A stretch of 7,719 nucleotides of DNA from Mycobacterium sp. (GTDB lineage: Bacteria > Actinomycetota > Actinomycetes > Mycobacteriales > Mycobacteriaceae): NCBI GenBank assembly GCA_023264755.1, contig JAHFVB010000233.1, positions 1 through 7,719 on the forward strand. Reading direction: 5' to 3'. The position numbers and the translations under genes are program-made. Below the pieces are notes generated by a model. That model had not been told where the DNA came from, ran no database searches, and saw nothing but the letters and a program-made list of their open reading frames with translations. Below, piece after piece: positions 1 to 5,613 of the stretch; positions within the stretch are counted from its first letter, which is position 1, and each line of letters begins with the position of its first letter.

Positions 1-2
1 GC

Positions 3-89
3 TACTCCCGCAGTGACACTGAGGCGGCGGTGCTTCCGATTGACGGTCATGGTGACTACTCGATTCCTGTGAGTTGGTTGGTTCCCTAA
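3..89 (+). CDS. 3' end of an unidentified gene (C-terminal 28 residues)
   Basis: The plus strand is open in frame 3 from the window edge to a TAA at 87-89, giving 28 residues ending in IPVSWLVP. The mix of acidic residues, glycine and short hydrophobic stretches reads like the last beta-strands of a folded domain rather than a shadow frame, but I do not recognise the family. It would converge on the glycoside hydrolase gene, whose stop lies at 152-154, leaving 62 bp between the two stops. No clear terminator hairpin is visible in that gap. The 5' part of the gene lies outside the window, so neither length nor function can be judged. Confidence 0.4.
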   Translation, partial: YSRSDTEAAVLPIDGHGDYSIPVSWLVP

Positions 90-151
90 CGTTGCCAGGA
101 AGCGTTTACCCACTTGGTCTCGATGTCATGCGCGGCGCGGCGTTGGCTCCG

Positions 152-1300
152 CTAGGTCGGAACCGCGCTGGTCAGCGAATGGATGGTCTGGATCTCGCTG
201 TCCCGATAGGCCTGGCCGTTCGGTTGAAGTAGGTCGTGGAACCACAGCTTGGGCGGGGCCGGGTCGGGGTGATCCCACGTGTCCCACGGGTAGTACGTCT
301 GTGTCTTCCCCGCCACGAAACCCCAGTTGTACGCACCGACATTGCGCCGCTTGGCGATCGGCAGGATGCCCTCGATGGTGCTGCCCAGCGTGCGGGCCAG
401 GTACTCGGTGCACATGATCGGCCGGCCCAGCGGGGCGAGTTCGGCGATCCGGGACTCGAATTCGGCCGGCTTGCCGTAGTTGTGGAACGTGATGACGTCG
501 GAGTTGTCGAGCTGTATTCCCGCGATCGCACTGCGACTTCCGGGATCCCAGCTGCCCTGCCAGACCCCGCTGGTCAGCGGTTGGGCGGCGTTGACCGAAC
601 GGGCCCACTGAAAGACCTGCGGCAGCAGCGCGGCCACCAGGTCCTGCTTGTCCGCGCGTTCCACCTTGCGGTACTGCGGTGCGGGGTTGTCGGGCTCGTT
701 CCACAGGTCCCAGCCCAGCACGCGATTGTCATTGCGGAACTGGCTCATCACCCCGATGAGGTAGTCCCGCATGACGGGGACGTAGCTCGGGTCGCCGAGG
801 CGGTCGGCACCGGGGCTTTGCACCCAACCCGAACTGTGCACCCCCGGGGTGGGTGCATGCTGAGCGCCCGGTCGCGGGTGCGGGTCCCAGCACGAGTCGA
901 AGAAGACGAAGAGCGGCTTTATCCCACGGCTGGCCGCGATGGCGACGAACTGTGCCAGCCGACGCTGGAAGCCGGCTCGATCCTGGACCCACAGCAGATC
1001 GTGCAGGAAGACCCGGATGGTGTTGAAGCCGACGATTCGGGCGACGCGCAGTTCGTCGTCGATGCGGCGGGGGTCGTAGGTGCCCTGCTGGAACATCTCG
1101 AGTTGGTTGACCGCGCTCGCCGGAATGTAGTTCATCCCGACGAGCCACCCCTGGGCCTGGTACCAGGCGTTGGCCCGGTCGGCCGACCACCGGCCCGTCA
1201 CCTCGGCCGAGGCGCGAGGCAGGCCGACGCTGGGCAAATTGGTCAGGGCCGCACCCGCTGCCACGAGCAGGGGTAGCTTGAGCGCGGTTCGGCGGTGCAC
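152..1300 (-). CDS. Exported GH5/cellulase-like glycoside hydrolase (Tat signal)
   Basis: Predicted secreted retaining glycosidase with a (beta/alpha)8 barrel, about 382 aa. Residues 1-32 form a twin-arginine leader: HRRTALK at 2-8, a hydrophobic core of Leu/Ala/Val, and an ASA cleavage motif at 30-32. Barrel motifs follow: GFNTIRVF at 91-98 (conserved Arg96), WNEP at 200-203 with Glu202 as likely acid/base, TFHNY at 271-275, and CTEY at 297-300 with Glu299 as likely nucleophile. A Trp-rich stretch near 323-341 (YNWGF, WDTWD) fits the substrate cleft. These carboxylate positions are as expected for clan GH-A. No carbohydrate-binding module is seen. The frame stays open to a GTG at 1390 (412 aa), but the GTG at 1300 puts the RR pair at the N-terminus and sits 6 nt after a TANNNT box, so I prefer it. 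The substrate (beta-glucan, mannan or other) cannot be read from sequence. Confidence 0.85.
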   Translation of the reverse strand: MHRRTALKLPLLVAAGAALTNLPSVGLPRASAEVTGRWSADRANAWYQAQGWLVGMNYIPASAVNQLEMFQQGTYDPRRIDDELRVARIVGFNTIRVFLHDLLWVQDRAGFQRRLAQFVAIAASRGIKPLFVFFDSCWDPHPRPGAQHAPTPGVHSSGWVQSPGADRLGDPSYVPVMRDYLIGVMSQFRNDNRVLGWDLWNEPDNPAPQYRKVERADKQDLVAALLPQVFQWARSVNAAQPLTSGVWQGSWDPGSRSAIAGIQLDNSDVITFHNYGKPAEFESRIAELAPLGRPIMCTEYLARTLGSTIEGILPIAKRRNVGAYNWGFVAGKTQTYYPWDTWDHPDPAPPKLWFHDLLQPNGQAYRDSEIQTIHSLTSAVPT

Positions 1301-1306
1301 CGAGCA

Positions 1307-1312
1307 ACCGTA
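1307..1312 (-). promoter_or_regulatory. Candidate -10 box (TACGGT), leaderless glycosidase transcript
   Basis: On the minus strand TACGGT matches the mycobacterial -10 consensus TANNNT. It is followed by 6 nt and then the preferred GTG start at 1300, so the predicted +1 coincides with the start codon. No Shine-Dalgarno sequence precedes that GTG and no good -35 box is visible. This is an inference from pattern and spacing only; it would be wrong if translation starts at 1390. Confidence 0.4.
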
Positions 1313-1457
1313 GTGGCCCCGGCGGCCCGCTTGGGCTTCCGTATCAAACTGCAATCCGCGAGGTTTCCAATCGTTATCCGTCGAGGCCACAGCCTGTCGG
1401 GTGCGTTAATTTCTGCGGAAGGGATTGGTGCACAAAGTCTTCGGTTGACGGCCGGTC

Positions 1458-1463
1458 TACCCT
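1458..1463 (+). promoter_or_regulatory. Candidate -10 box (TACCCT), leaderless OmdA-domain transcript
   Basis: TACCCT fits TANNNT, and 6 nt separate it from the ATG at 1470, placing the expected transcription start on the A of the start codon. There is no purine-rich ribosome binding site in front of this ATG, as expected for a leaderless mRNA. The TTGACG at 1445-1450 looks like a -35 box but is only 7 nt from the -10, so it is not in a usable position for this promoter. Confidence 0.45.
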
Positions 1464-1469
1464 GTCCGC

Positions 1470-1736
1470 ATGAGTAGCGCGCGCGTGCCAGGCGGTGTCG
1501 TCCACCAGTTGCCCGCAGACCTGCGTGCGGCCCTGCTCGCCAACGCCACTGCGTTGACCGCCTGGGCCGACATTACGCCCTTGGCCCGCAACGAGTTCAT
1601 CTGCTGGGTGGAGGACGCCAAGCAAGCGCCGACCCGGGCTCGACGCATCCGCCGTACGCAGGAGGAGTTGGAGGAGGGTAAGCGCAGGCCCTGCTGCTGG
1701 CCCGGCTGCAAGCACCGCGAGCGCACTGGCTCCTAG
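1470..1736 (+). CDS. Small YdeI/OmpD-associated (OmdA) domain protein
   Basis: An 88-residue protein that is almost entirely one domain of the YdeI / OmpD-associated 'bacteriocin-protection' family. The diagnostic order is visible: a VxxLPADLRAAL-like opening at 11-22, a Trp/Asp region at 32-34, then the helix FICWVEDAKQAPTRARRIRR at 43-62, and a Glu-rich tail ending EEGKR at 68-72. Longer family members carry an extra N-terminal domain that is absent here. The C-terminus ends in a small Cys/His cluster (Cys75, Cys76, Cys80, His82) that could bind metal or be redox active. The family name comes from E. coli phenotypes; the biochemical role is not established, so none is assigned. The gene diverges from the glycosidase and converges on the SDR gene; its TAG stop (1734-1736) lies in the first unit of the tandem repeat. 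Confidence 0.75.
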   Translation: MSSARVPGGVVHQLPADLRAALLANATALTAWADITPLARNEFICWVEDAKQAPTRARRIRRTQEELEEGKRRPCCWPGCKHRERTGS

Positions 1737-1812
1737 CCCCCGGCAGCGACTTCCTAGCCTTCGGCAGCGACTTCCTAGCCTTCGGCAGCGACTTCCTAGC
1801 CTTCGGCAGCGA
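1731..1812. repeat. 21-bp tandem repeat, about 3.9 units, carrying stops for both strands
   Basis: The unit TCCTAGCCTTCGGCAGCGAC plus T (21 bp) starts at 1731, 1752, 1773 and 1794. The first copy differs by CC for TT; copies 2 and 3 are identical; the fourth lacks the last two bases before unique sequence. Because 21 is a multiple of 3, each CTAG gives a TAG in the same frame on each strand: the plus-strand OmdA gene stops at the first unit and the minus-strand SDR gene stops at the fourth. Read past its stop on the minus strand the frame would give repeated EVAAEG-stop blocks. The repeat probably arose by duplication of the SDR gene's last codons plus stop. It resembles a minisatellite (VNTR) of the kind used to type mycobacterial strains. 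Confidence 0.9.
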
Positions 1813-2632
1813 TCCTGGCGCGTTCGTTCATCGAGGCGATGACGCCACCGTCGCTGAGGATGTCGGTGCCGGTGAGATACCCGGCCTTGGCACTGGCGCA
1901 GAAGGCGAAGAGCTCGGCCAACTCTTCGGCCGTGCCCCAGCGCGGGACCGCGAAGTCGGCGACCATCGCACCGGCGCCCGCCTGCTCCTCCAGCCTGCCC
2001 ATCTCGGTATCGATGGAACCCGGGGACACCGAGACGACGCGCAGCCTTCGCCCGTTGAACCGCTCGGCTTGCGACGAGGAGTACCACCTGACGAAGCCCT
2101 TGCTCACGGCATAGGCGTATCCGGAACGGGCCTGCTCGGGAATCGCGTTGCAGGCCACGCTCATTTCCGCCAGGAAGGCGGCCTCGTCGGTCAACGCCAG
2201 GGGAAACTTGCCCGTCGGCATCAGTTCTGCCGGCATCATGTGGGCCGCCATGGAGGCCACGTTGACGATCGCGGCGGCCTCGCCGACGCACCCGAAGAAG
2301 ACTTCGTTGACGTTGACCGTGCCGATCGCGTTGGTCCGCATCACGTAGTCGGCGTCGCCCATGCTGGGACTGACGCCCGCGGTGTGGATCACCGAGCTCA
2401 CCGTTCCGAGTGCAGTCGCCGTCTGGAACAGCCGCTCGACGGCCGACCTGTCGGTGACGTCGCAGTCGACGACCGTGGGCTCGATTCCGAGGTCCTTCAG
2501 CGTCGCGGCCGCGGCGGCAAGCCGGTCCGACCTGACGTCGCAGAGCACGACTTCGTGGTCGCGTCCGACGATCTTGGCCGTGGCCAATCCCATGCCGCCC
2601 GCGCCACCTGTGACCACCGACACACGTGTCAT
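1796..2632 (-). CDS. Short-chain dehydrogenase/reductase (classical SDR)
   Basis: A 278-residue cytoplasmic NAD(P)-dependent oxidoreductase with a Rossmann fold. Visible motifs in order: the cofactor loop TGGAGGMG at 8-15; Asp32 at the end of beta-2, which favours NAD(H) over NADP(H); CDVTD at 56-60; HTAG at 82-85 in place of the usual NNAG; conserved Asn100; Ser126 in NVASM; and the catalytic pair Tyr173/Lys177 in YAVSK; then SPGSIDTEM and a C-terminal LTGTDILSDGG. The stretch from Ser126 to Tyr173 is 46 residues against about 13 in most classical SDRs, an insertion also seen in 3-alpha-hydroxysteroid dehydrogenase-like members. That hints at a bulky alicyclic or steroid-like substrate, but it is only a hint. 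The ATG at 2632 has no Shine-Dalgarno and sits 7 nt after a TANNNT box. The stop is in the fourth repeat unit. Confidence 0.9.
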   Translation of the reverse strand: MTRVSVVTGGAGGMGLATAKIVGRDHEVVLCDVRSDRLAAAAATLKDLGIEPTVVDCDVTDRSAVERLFQTATALGTVSSVIHTAGVSPSMGDADYVMRTNAIGTVNVNEVFFGCVGEAAAIVNVASMAAHMMPAELMPTGKFPLALTDEAAFLAEMSVACNAIPEQARSGYAYAVSKGFVRWYSSSQAERFNGRRLRVVSVSPGSIDTEMGRLEEQAGAGAMVADFAVPRWGTAEELAELFAFCASAKAGYLTGTDILSDGGVIASMNERARIAAEG

Positions 2633-2639
2633 ACCGTGG

Positions 2640-2645
2640 ACGCTA
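2640..2645 (-). promoter_or_regulatory. Candidate -10 box (TAGCGT) for the SDR gene
   Basis: Reading the minus strand, TAGCGT (inside TATAGCGT, 2640-2647) is followed by 7 nt and the ATG at 2632. This predicts a leaderless transcript or one with a leader of only one to three bases. No ribosome binding site and no clear -35 element are visible upstream. Confidence 0.35.
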
Positions 2646-2693
2646 TACCGCGCGGTTGCGCGCTAGGCGGCCACGTCAACCTCGACCGCCGAC

Positions 2694-2966
2694 TCCCGAG
2701 GTCCGGGCATCGCCTACGCCCGATACGAGAACAGCTCCACATACTGTGCCGTCGTGGCCGGGGTGGAGGCGGTCGAACAACTCAGGGTGTGCAAGTTGAC
2801 CGTCGCCGTCGACGCGGGACTGATCATCAGCACCGTTGGGGTGCTGAACCAAATCGAGGGCGGCGCAATACAAGCCATGAGTTGGACGCTCAAGGAGCGG
2901 GTGCGCTTCGATCGCCACACCGTCACCGGTGACACCTGGGAGCTCCATCCGATCCGACTGAGCGCG
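2694..2966 (+). pseudogene. Relic of xanthine dehydrogenase/aldehyde oxidoreductase molybdopterin subunit
   Basis: The plus-strand frame of 2694-2966 encodes about 85 residues that read like one contiguous block of the large molybdenum-cofactor-binding subunit of xanthine dehydrogenase-family enzymes (isoquinoline 1-oxidoreductase beta-type). Recognisable pieces are GIAYARYEN, CAVVAGVEA, LTVAVDAG, and the hallmark NQIEGGAIQAMSWTLKE followed by VRFDRHTVTGDTWE. Similarity fades just after WE, where family members continue with YPILRFSEV. A full subunit has roughly 700-950 residues, so most of the protein is missing on both sides, and the frame reaches a TAG at 2664-2666 upstream with no start for a complete enzyme. 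Some positions have drifted (for example LIISTVGV where VINPDGV is usual). No small iron-sulfur or FAD subunit gene is nearby. The frame runs without a stop into the SHOCT gene. Confidence 0.8.
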
Positions 2967-3008
2967 CTACGCCGTCGACCTGCTGGATGGTTTCGAAACA
3001 ACGCCCAT

Positions 3009-3019
3009 GGGGAAGGAAG
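3009..3019 (+). promoter_or_regulatory. Shine-Dalgarno that fixes the SHOCT-gene start
   Basis: GGGGAAGGAAG ends 7 nt before the ATG at 3027 and is the only strong purine-rich ribosome binding site in this part of the window. It decides for the 3027 start against the in-frame GTG at 2754, which would append the dehydrogenase relic to the protein. Confidence 0.7.
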
Positions 3020-3026
3020 CTCGACT

Positions 3027-3767
3027 ATGCAGGCAACCGTCAGACCCGAGGCCGAACCCGCCATCGCCGACGTCGCGCAGCGGCACGGGCTATCCCGCGA
3101 GGCGGTGGTGACCATGCTGTCGGCCGTCCAGGCCGGTGGCGGCACCATGGCCCAGTTCTCCATTCCCGAGCTCGGTGGGTCCGGGCAATGGATGCGGGGT
3201 GGGATGACCATGGTGGGCAACATGTTCGACAACGCACTCAAGGCGCGCGTCGACGCGCTCTGCGGCGAGTTGGCCCAGCTCTTGGCGACCACGCCGGTAT
3301 TCGCCGCCACGCCCGCCACCGCGGGCCAGTGGTGGCCGGCCGAGCTCGGCGTTCCGAGCGCAACCGGTGGGCAGAACGACGCGCGCTACGCGGTCTTCCC
3401 GGCCACCCGGCGGCTGGCCATCCAGCTGGGCGGCGTCACGCGCATCTTCGACACCGGCGAGCACCGAATCGGCGGCGTCCAACAGCAACAGGGCGGCCGC
3501 CCCGGCACCGTCGGCTTCACCAGTCAGCTCGGCACGTTCGACGTCTCCAGCCTGGCCGAGGTCGGGGCCGAGCCGGCTCAAGCCCCGCAAAAGCCAGCCC
3601 AGCAAGAGCCCGCCCCGCAAACCGCCCCCGAGGAACCAGGGCCGGCATCTGGGGACCCGGCAGGCATCGTCGCCGCCATCGAGGCACTGGCGGGACTACA
3701 CCAGCGCGGCATCCTTTCCGACCAGGAGTTTGCGGCCAAGAAGACCGAACTGCTGGCTCGGCTCTGA
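3027..3767 (+). CDS. SHOCT domain-containing protein
   Basis: A 246-residue, probably cytoplasmic protein with three parts. Residues 1 to about 100 form an alpha-helical N-terminal region with a Gly/Met-rich middle (GGGTMAQFSIPELGG, GGMTMVGNMFDN) followed by a helix ending AQLL. The centre is a mixed region with PATRRLAIQLGG and a Gln run (QQQQ). A Pro/Gln/Glu-rich flexible linker at about 185-210 leads to a C-terminal SHOCT module, about 210-246, with the typical LxxLHQRGILSDQEFAAKKTELL pattern. SHOCT is a short oligomerisation module often at protein C-termini; no enzymatic motif is seen and no function is assigned. I recognise this overall architecture from other mycobacteria. There is no signal peptide or membrane segment. 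The gene lies directly after the molybdopterin-subunit relic and converges on the alcohol dehydrogenase relic, with only 13 bp between the two stops. Confidence 0.8.
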   Translation: MQATVRPEAEPAIADVAQRHGLSREAVVTMLSAVQAGGGTMAQFSIPELGGSGQWMRGGMTMVGNMFDNALKARVDALCGELAQLLATTPVFAATPATAGQWWPAELGVPSATGGQNDARYAVFPATRRLAIQLGGVTRIFDTGEHRIGGVQQQQGGRPGTVGFTSQLGTFDVSSLAEVGAEPAQAPQKPAQQEPAPQTAPEEPGPASGDPAGIVAAIEALAGLHQRGILSDQEFAAKKTELLARL

Positions 3768-3780
3768 ACTCGGCGCTGAA

Positions 3781-4025
3781 TCAGGGTTTGAGCATGACCT
3801 TGATCGCGCCGTCCTGCTTCTTCTGGAAGATCTCGTAGGCGTGCGGCGCCTCGAGCCGGTCGACGCCTGCGGTCTGCATCATCGTCTTGGCCAACCGCTC
3901 GGGCACCAGGTCGACCGCGATGACCCGGTAGCCGAGGTGGCTGGGAGTACGTCGGATAGGTACCCGAACCGGGAATCTGACGGTCCTTCAGCCACCTTGA
4001 TGTGGGTGAACTGCGCCTGCGTGAC
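3781..4025 (-). pseudogene. Collapsed zinc-dependent alcohol dehydrogenase relic
   Basis: Two minus-strand frames together carry short, colinear pieces of a zinc-dependent alcohol dehydrogenase of the glutathione-dependent formaldehyde dehydrogenase-like type. From about 4025 to 3942 one frame reads RVTQAQFTHIKVAEG and RFGYLSDVLP (end of the catalytic domain). From 3939 to the TGA at 3781-3783 a second frame reads HLGYRVIAVDLVPERLA (Rossmann core), then a piece around GVDRLE, then APHAYEIFQKKQDGAIKV and the terminal KP. About 80 residues remain of an enzyme that is usually 380-400 residues. The N-terminal zinc-ligand region is not recognisable, large internal blocks are missing, and the frame changes near 3940. 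The extreme C-terminus and stop are intact. The upstream limit is uncertain; weak similarity may extend to about 4090. Confidence 0.75.
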
Positions 4026-4074
4026 GCGCCCTCGCTTACCCGCCACCGGGGATGTGAAACATGCTGCCGCCCCG

Positions 4075-4103
4075 GTGACGTAGGGCGAGCCCGCCAGTAG
4101 GTT
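4075..4103 (+). promoter_or_regulatory. Candidate promoter for the first MFS gene
   Basis: GTGACG at 4075-4080 (close to the -35 TTGACA) is separated by exactly 17 nt from TAGGTT at 4098-4103 (fits the -10 TANNNT). Transcription would begin near 4110, giving a leader of about 26 nt with GGAG at 4120-4123 before the GTG at 4136. It lies at the upstream edge of the decayed dehydrogenase, in the opposite direction. Pattern-based only. Confidence 0.35.
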
Positions 4104-4135
4104 GGCACCGCAGGACGACGGAGACGGGGGCGGAC

Positions 4136-5503
4136 GTGGCTGAAGCGGCTTCATCGGTGCTGGAGCGGCTGCCCGTCAGCAGCTGGCACTGGCGGCTGGT
4201 GGTGTTGGTCGGGCTTGGCACGTTCTTCGATCTGTACGAGGTGTTCCTCGGCGGGGTGCTCGCTCCGGTGCTGGCCAAGGAGTTCGGGCTGGGGTCGACG
4301 GGTAAGGCGCTCGTCATCGCGGCCGGTTTCGCTGGCATGTTCGTCGGGGCCAACGTGCTGTCGATCGCGGCCGACCGGCTGGGCCGCCGTCGCGTCTTCA
4401 TTCTGAATTTGCTTGTCTATTCCCTCTTTTCGTTGGCCGCGGCCTGCTCGCCCAATATCGAGACGTTCCTCGTCCTGCGCTTCCTGGCCGGCCTGGGCCT
4501 GGGCGCGGAACTCGTCCTTGTCGATGCCTACCTGGCCGAGTTCATGCCGGGCCGGGTGCGCGGACGGATGACGGCGTGGGCGTACACCATCGGTTTCCTC
4601 GGCGTGCCGCTGGCGGCCTTGCTGGGCGGCCGGCTCGTCGCCCACCAGGTGTTGTTGGGCCTCGACGGGTGGCGTTGGCTGTTGATATTCGGCGGGCTCG
4701 GGGCGGTCCTGGTGCTGGCCTTGCGCACTCGGTTGCCGGAGTCCCCACGCTGGCTGGAGAGCCGCGGCCGCGACGCGGAGGCGCGAGCGGTGGTCGACTC
4801 GATCGTGCGGGAGGCCGCTCCCGAACCGGTCGCGCCGCCCCCGTCACCCGGACCGGGTGCGGCCGAATCCGGTGACGAAGCGCGCAGTGTCGGCGAAGTA
4901 TTGCGAATTGCGTTCCGGGACTATCGGTCTCGAACCGTGATGCTGGTGATCTTCCAGGTGCTGCAGACCGTGGCCTACTACGGTTTCGCGACGCTGGCCC
5001 CGCTGGTGCTGGTGGGCAAGGGGTTCACCATCACGGAGTCGCTGGGCTATGCCGCCCTGAGCTTCGCGGGGTACCCGCTGGGCTCGCTGGTATCGGTCGC
5101 GCTGGTGGAGCGCTTCGAGCGCAAGTACCTCATCATCACCTCGGCAGTGGGGATCGCGTTGTGCGGCATCGCGTTTGCCGCCGCCGAGCACGTCGTGGTG
5201 ATCGTCCTGGCCGGCTTCCTGCTGACCGCGATCTCGAATGTCTTCTCCAACGCGTTCCACGTCTACCAGGCCGAGATCTTCCCGACCGCCATCCGGGCCA
5301 CCGCGGCCGGGGTGGCCTACTCGTTGTCGCGCGCGACCTCCACGGTGCTGCCCTTCGTCGCCGTGCCCGCGCTGACGACGCTGGGCCCGGTCGCGGTCTT
5401 CTCCGGTTCAGCGGTGTTGATCGCGCTACTGTGCCTCAACGTCGGGCTGCTCGGTCCACGCAGCACGGGGCTTCCTCTGGAGCAGGTGCAGCGCACGCCG
5501 TGA
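4136..5503 (+). CDS. MFS transporter, sugar/organic-acid porter-like, 12 TM
   Basis: A 455-residue inner-membrane secondary transporter. Hydrophobicity suggests 12 membrane helices in two halves split by a charged, Pro-rich cytoplasmic loop (about 208-250). Family marks: FFDLYEVF in TM1 at 30-37, where an Asp/Glu pair is typical of sugar, niacin and aromatic-acid porters; motif A DRLGRRRVF at 80-88 after TM2; RFLAGLGLGAE at 115-125 in TM4; PESPRWL at 201-207 after TM6; and AEIFPTAIRATAAG in the second half. These fit proton-coupled uptake by a sugar porter/AAHS/NiaP-like protein, but the substrate cannot be told from sequence. The start is GTG at 4136, with GGAG 12 nt upstream as a moderately placed ribosome binding site. 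A second MFS gene follows after 110 bp; the gap has its own candidate promoter, so co-transcription is uncertain. Confidence 0.88.
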   Translation: MAEAASSVLERLPVSSWHWRLVVLVGLGTFFDLYEVFLGGVLAPVLAKEFGLGSTGKALVIAAGFAGMFVGANVLSIAADRLGRRRVFILNLLVYSLFSLAAACSPNIETFLVLRFLAGLGLGAELVLVDAYLAEFMPGRVRGRMTAWAYTIGFLGVPLAALLGGRLVAHQVLLGLDGWRWLLIFGGLGAVLVLALRTRLPESPRWLESRGRDAEARAVVDSIVREAAPEPVAPPPSPGPGAAESGDEARSVGEVLRIAFRDYRSRTVMLVIFQVLQTVAYYGFATLAPLVLVGKGFTITESLGYAALSFAGYPLGSLVSVALVERFERKYLIITSAVGIALCGIAFAAAEHVVVIVLAGFLLTAISNVFSNAFHVYQAEIFPTAIRATAAGVAYSLSRATSTVLPFVAVPALTTLGPVAVFSGSAVLIALLCLNVGLLGPRSTGLPLEQVQRTP

Positions 5504-5576
5504 CACCTCCCGAACGGCGTTGGCCCACTGGTCAATTGCTGTGGAGTCGCTGTGTGACGCAAAGTACCCTCGCCGC

Positions 5577-5604
5577 GGGAACAATGCCCGGCTGACCGAA
5601 GTTG
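5577..5604 (+). promoter_or_regulatory. Candidate ECF-sigma (SigH/SigE-type) promoter before the MFS-Usp gene
   Basis: The 5504-5613 gap contains GGGAACA at 5577-5583, 16 nt, and AGTTG at 5600-5604. Mycobacterial SigH promoters have GGAAYA, 16-17 nt, then (C/G)GTT; SigE promoters are similar. Only the base before GTT departs from the pattern. Transcription would start near 5611-5614, practically at the GTG chosen as the start. A second possible -10, TACCCT at 5565-5570, lacks a suitable -35. Confidence 0.4.
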
Positions 5605-5613
5605 CGGGTACAA

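Noticed and set aside
90..151. Possible bidirectional terminator between the first partial gene and the glycosidase.
   Set aside because: No inverted repeat of useful stem length and no T-run could be found in these 62 bases.
152..1390. Glycosidase starting at GTG 1390 (412 residues).
   Set aside because: It would put about 30 poorly biased codons before the twin-arginine motif. GTG 1300 gives a normal Tat leader and fits a -10 box; the longer form cannot be excluded.
1445..1450. TTGACG as a -35 box for the OmdA gene.
   Set aside because: Only 7 nt separate it from the TACCCT -10 candidate; 16-18 nt would be needed, and no other -10 follows before the ATG.
1731..1812. The tandem repeat as a CRISPR array or as an intrinsic terminator.
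   Set aside because: Units are contiguous with no spacers, so it is not CRISPR. The only hairpin per unit is GCC-TTC-GGC with a 3-bp stem and no U-tract, too weak for a terminator.
2754..3767. SHOCT gene starting at GTG 2754 as a 337-residue fusion with a dehydrogenase-like N-terminus.
   Set aside because: The first part is an isolated piece of another enzyme, there is no ribosome binding site at 2754, and a strong Shine-Dalgarno stands 7 nt before ATG 3027.
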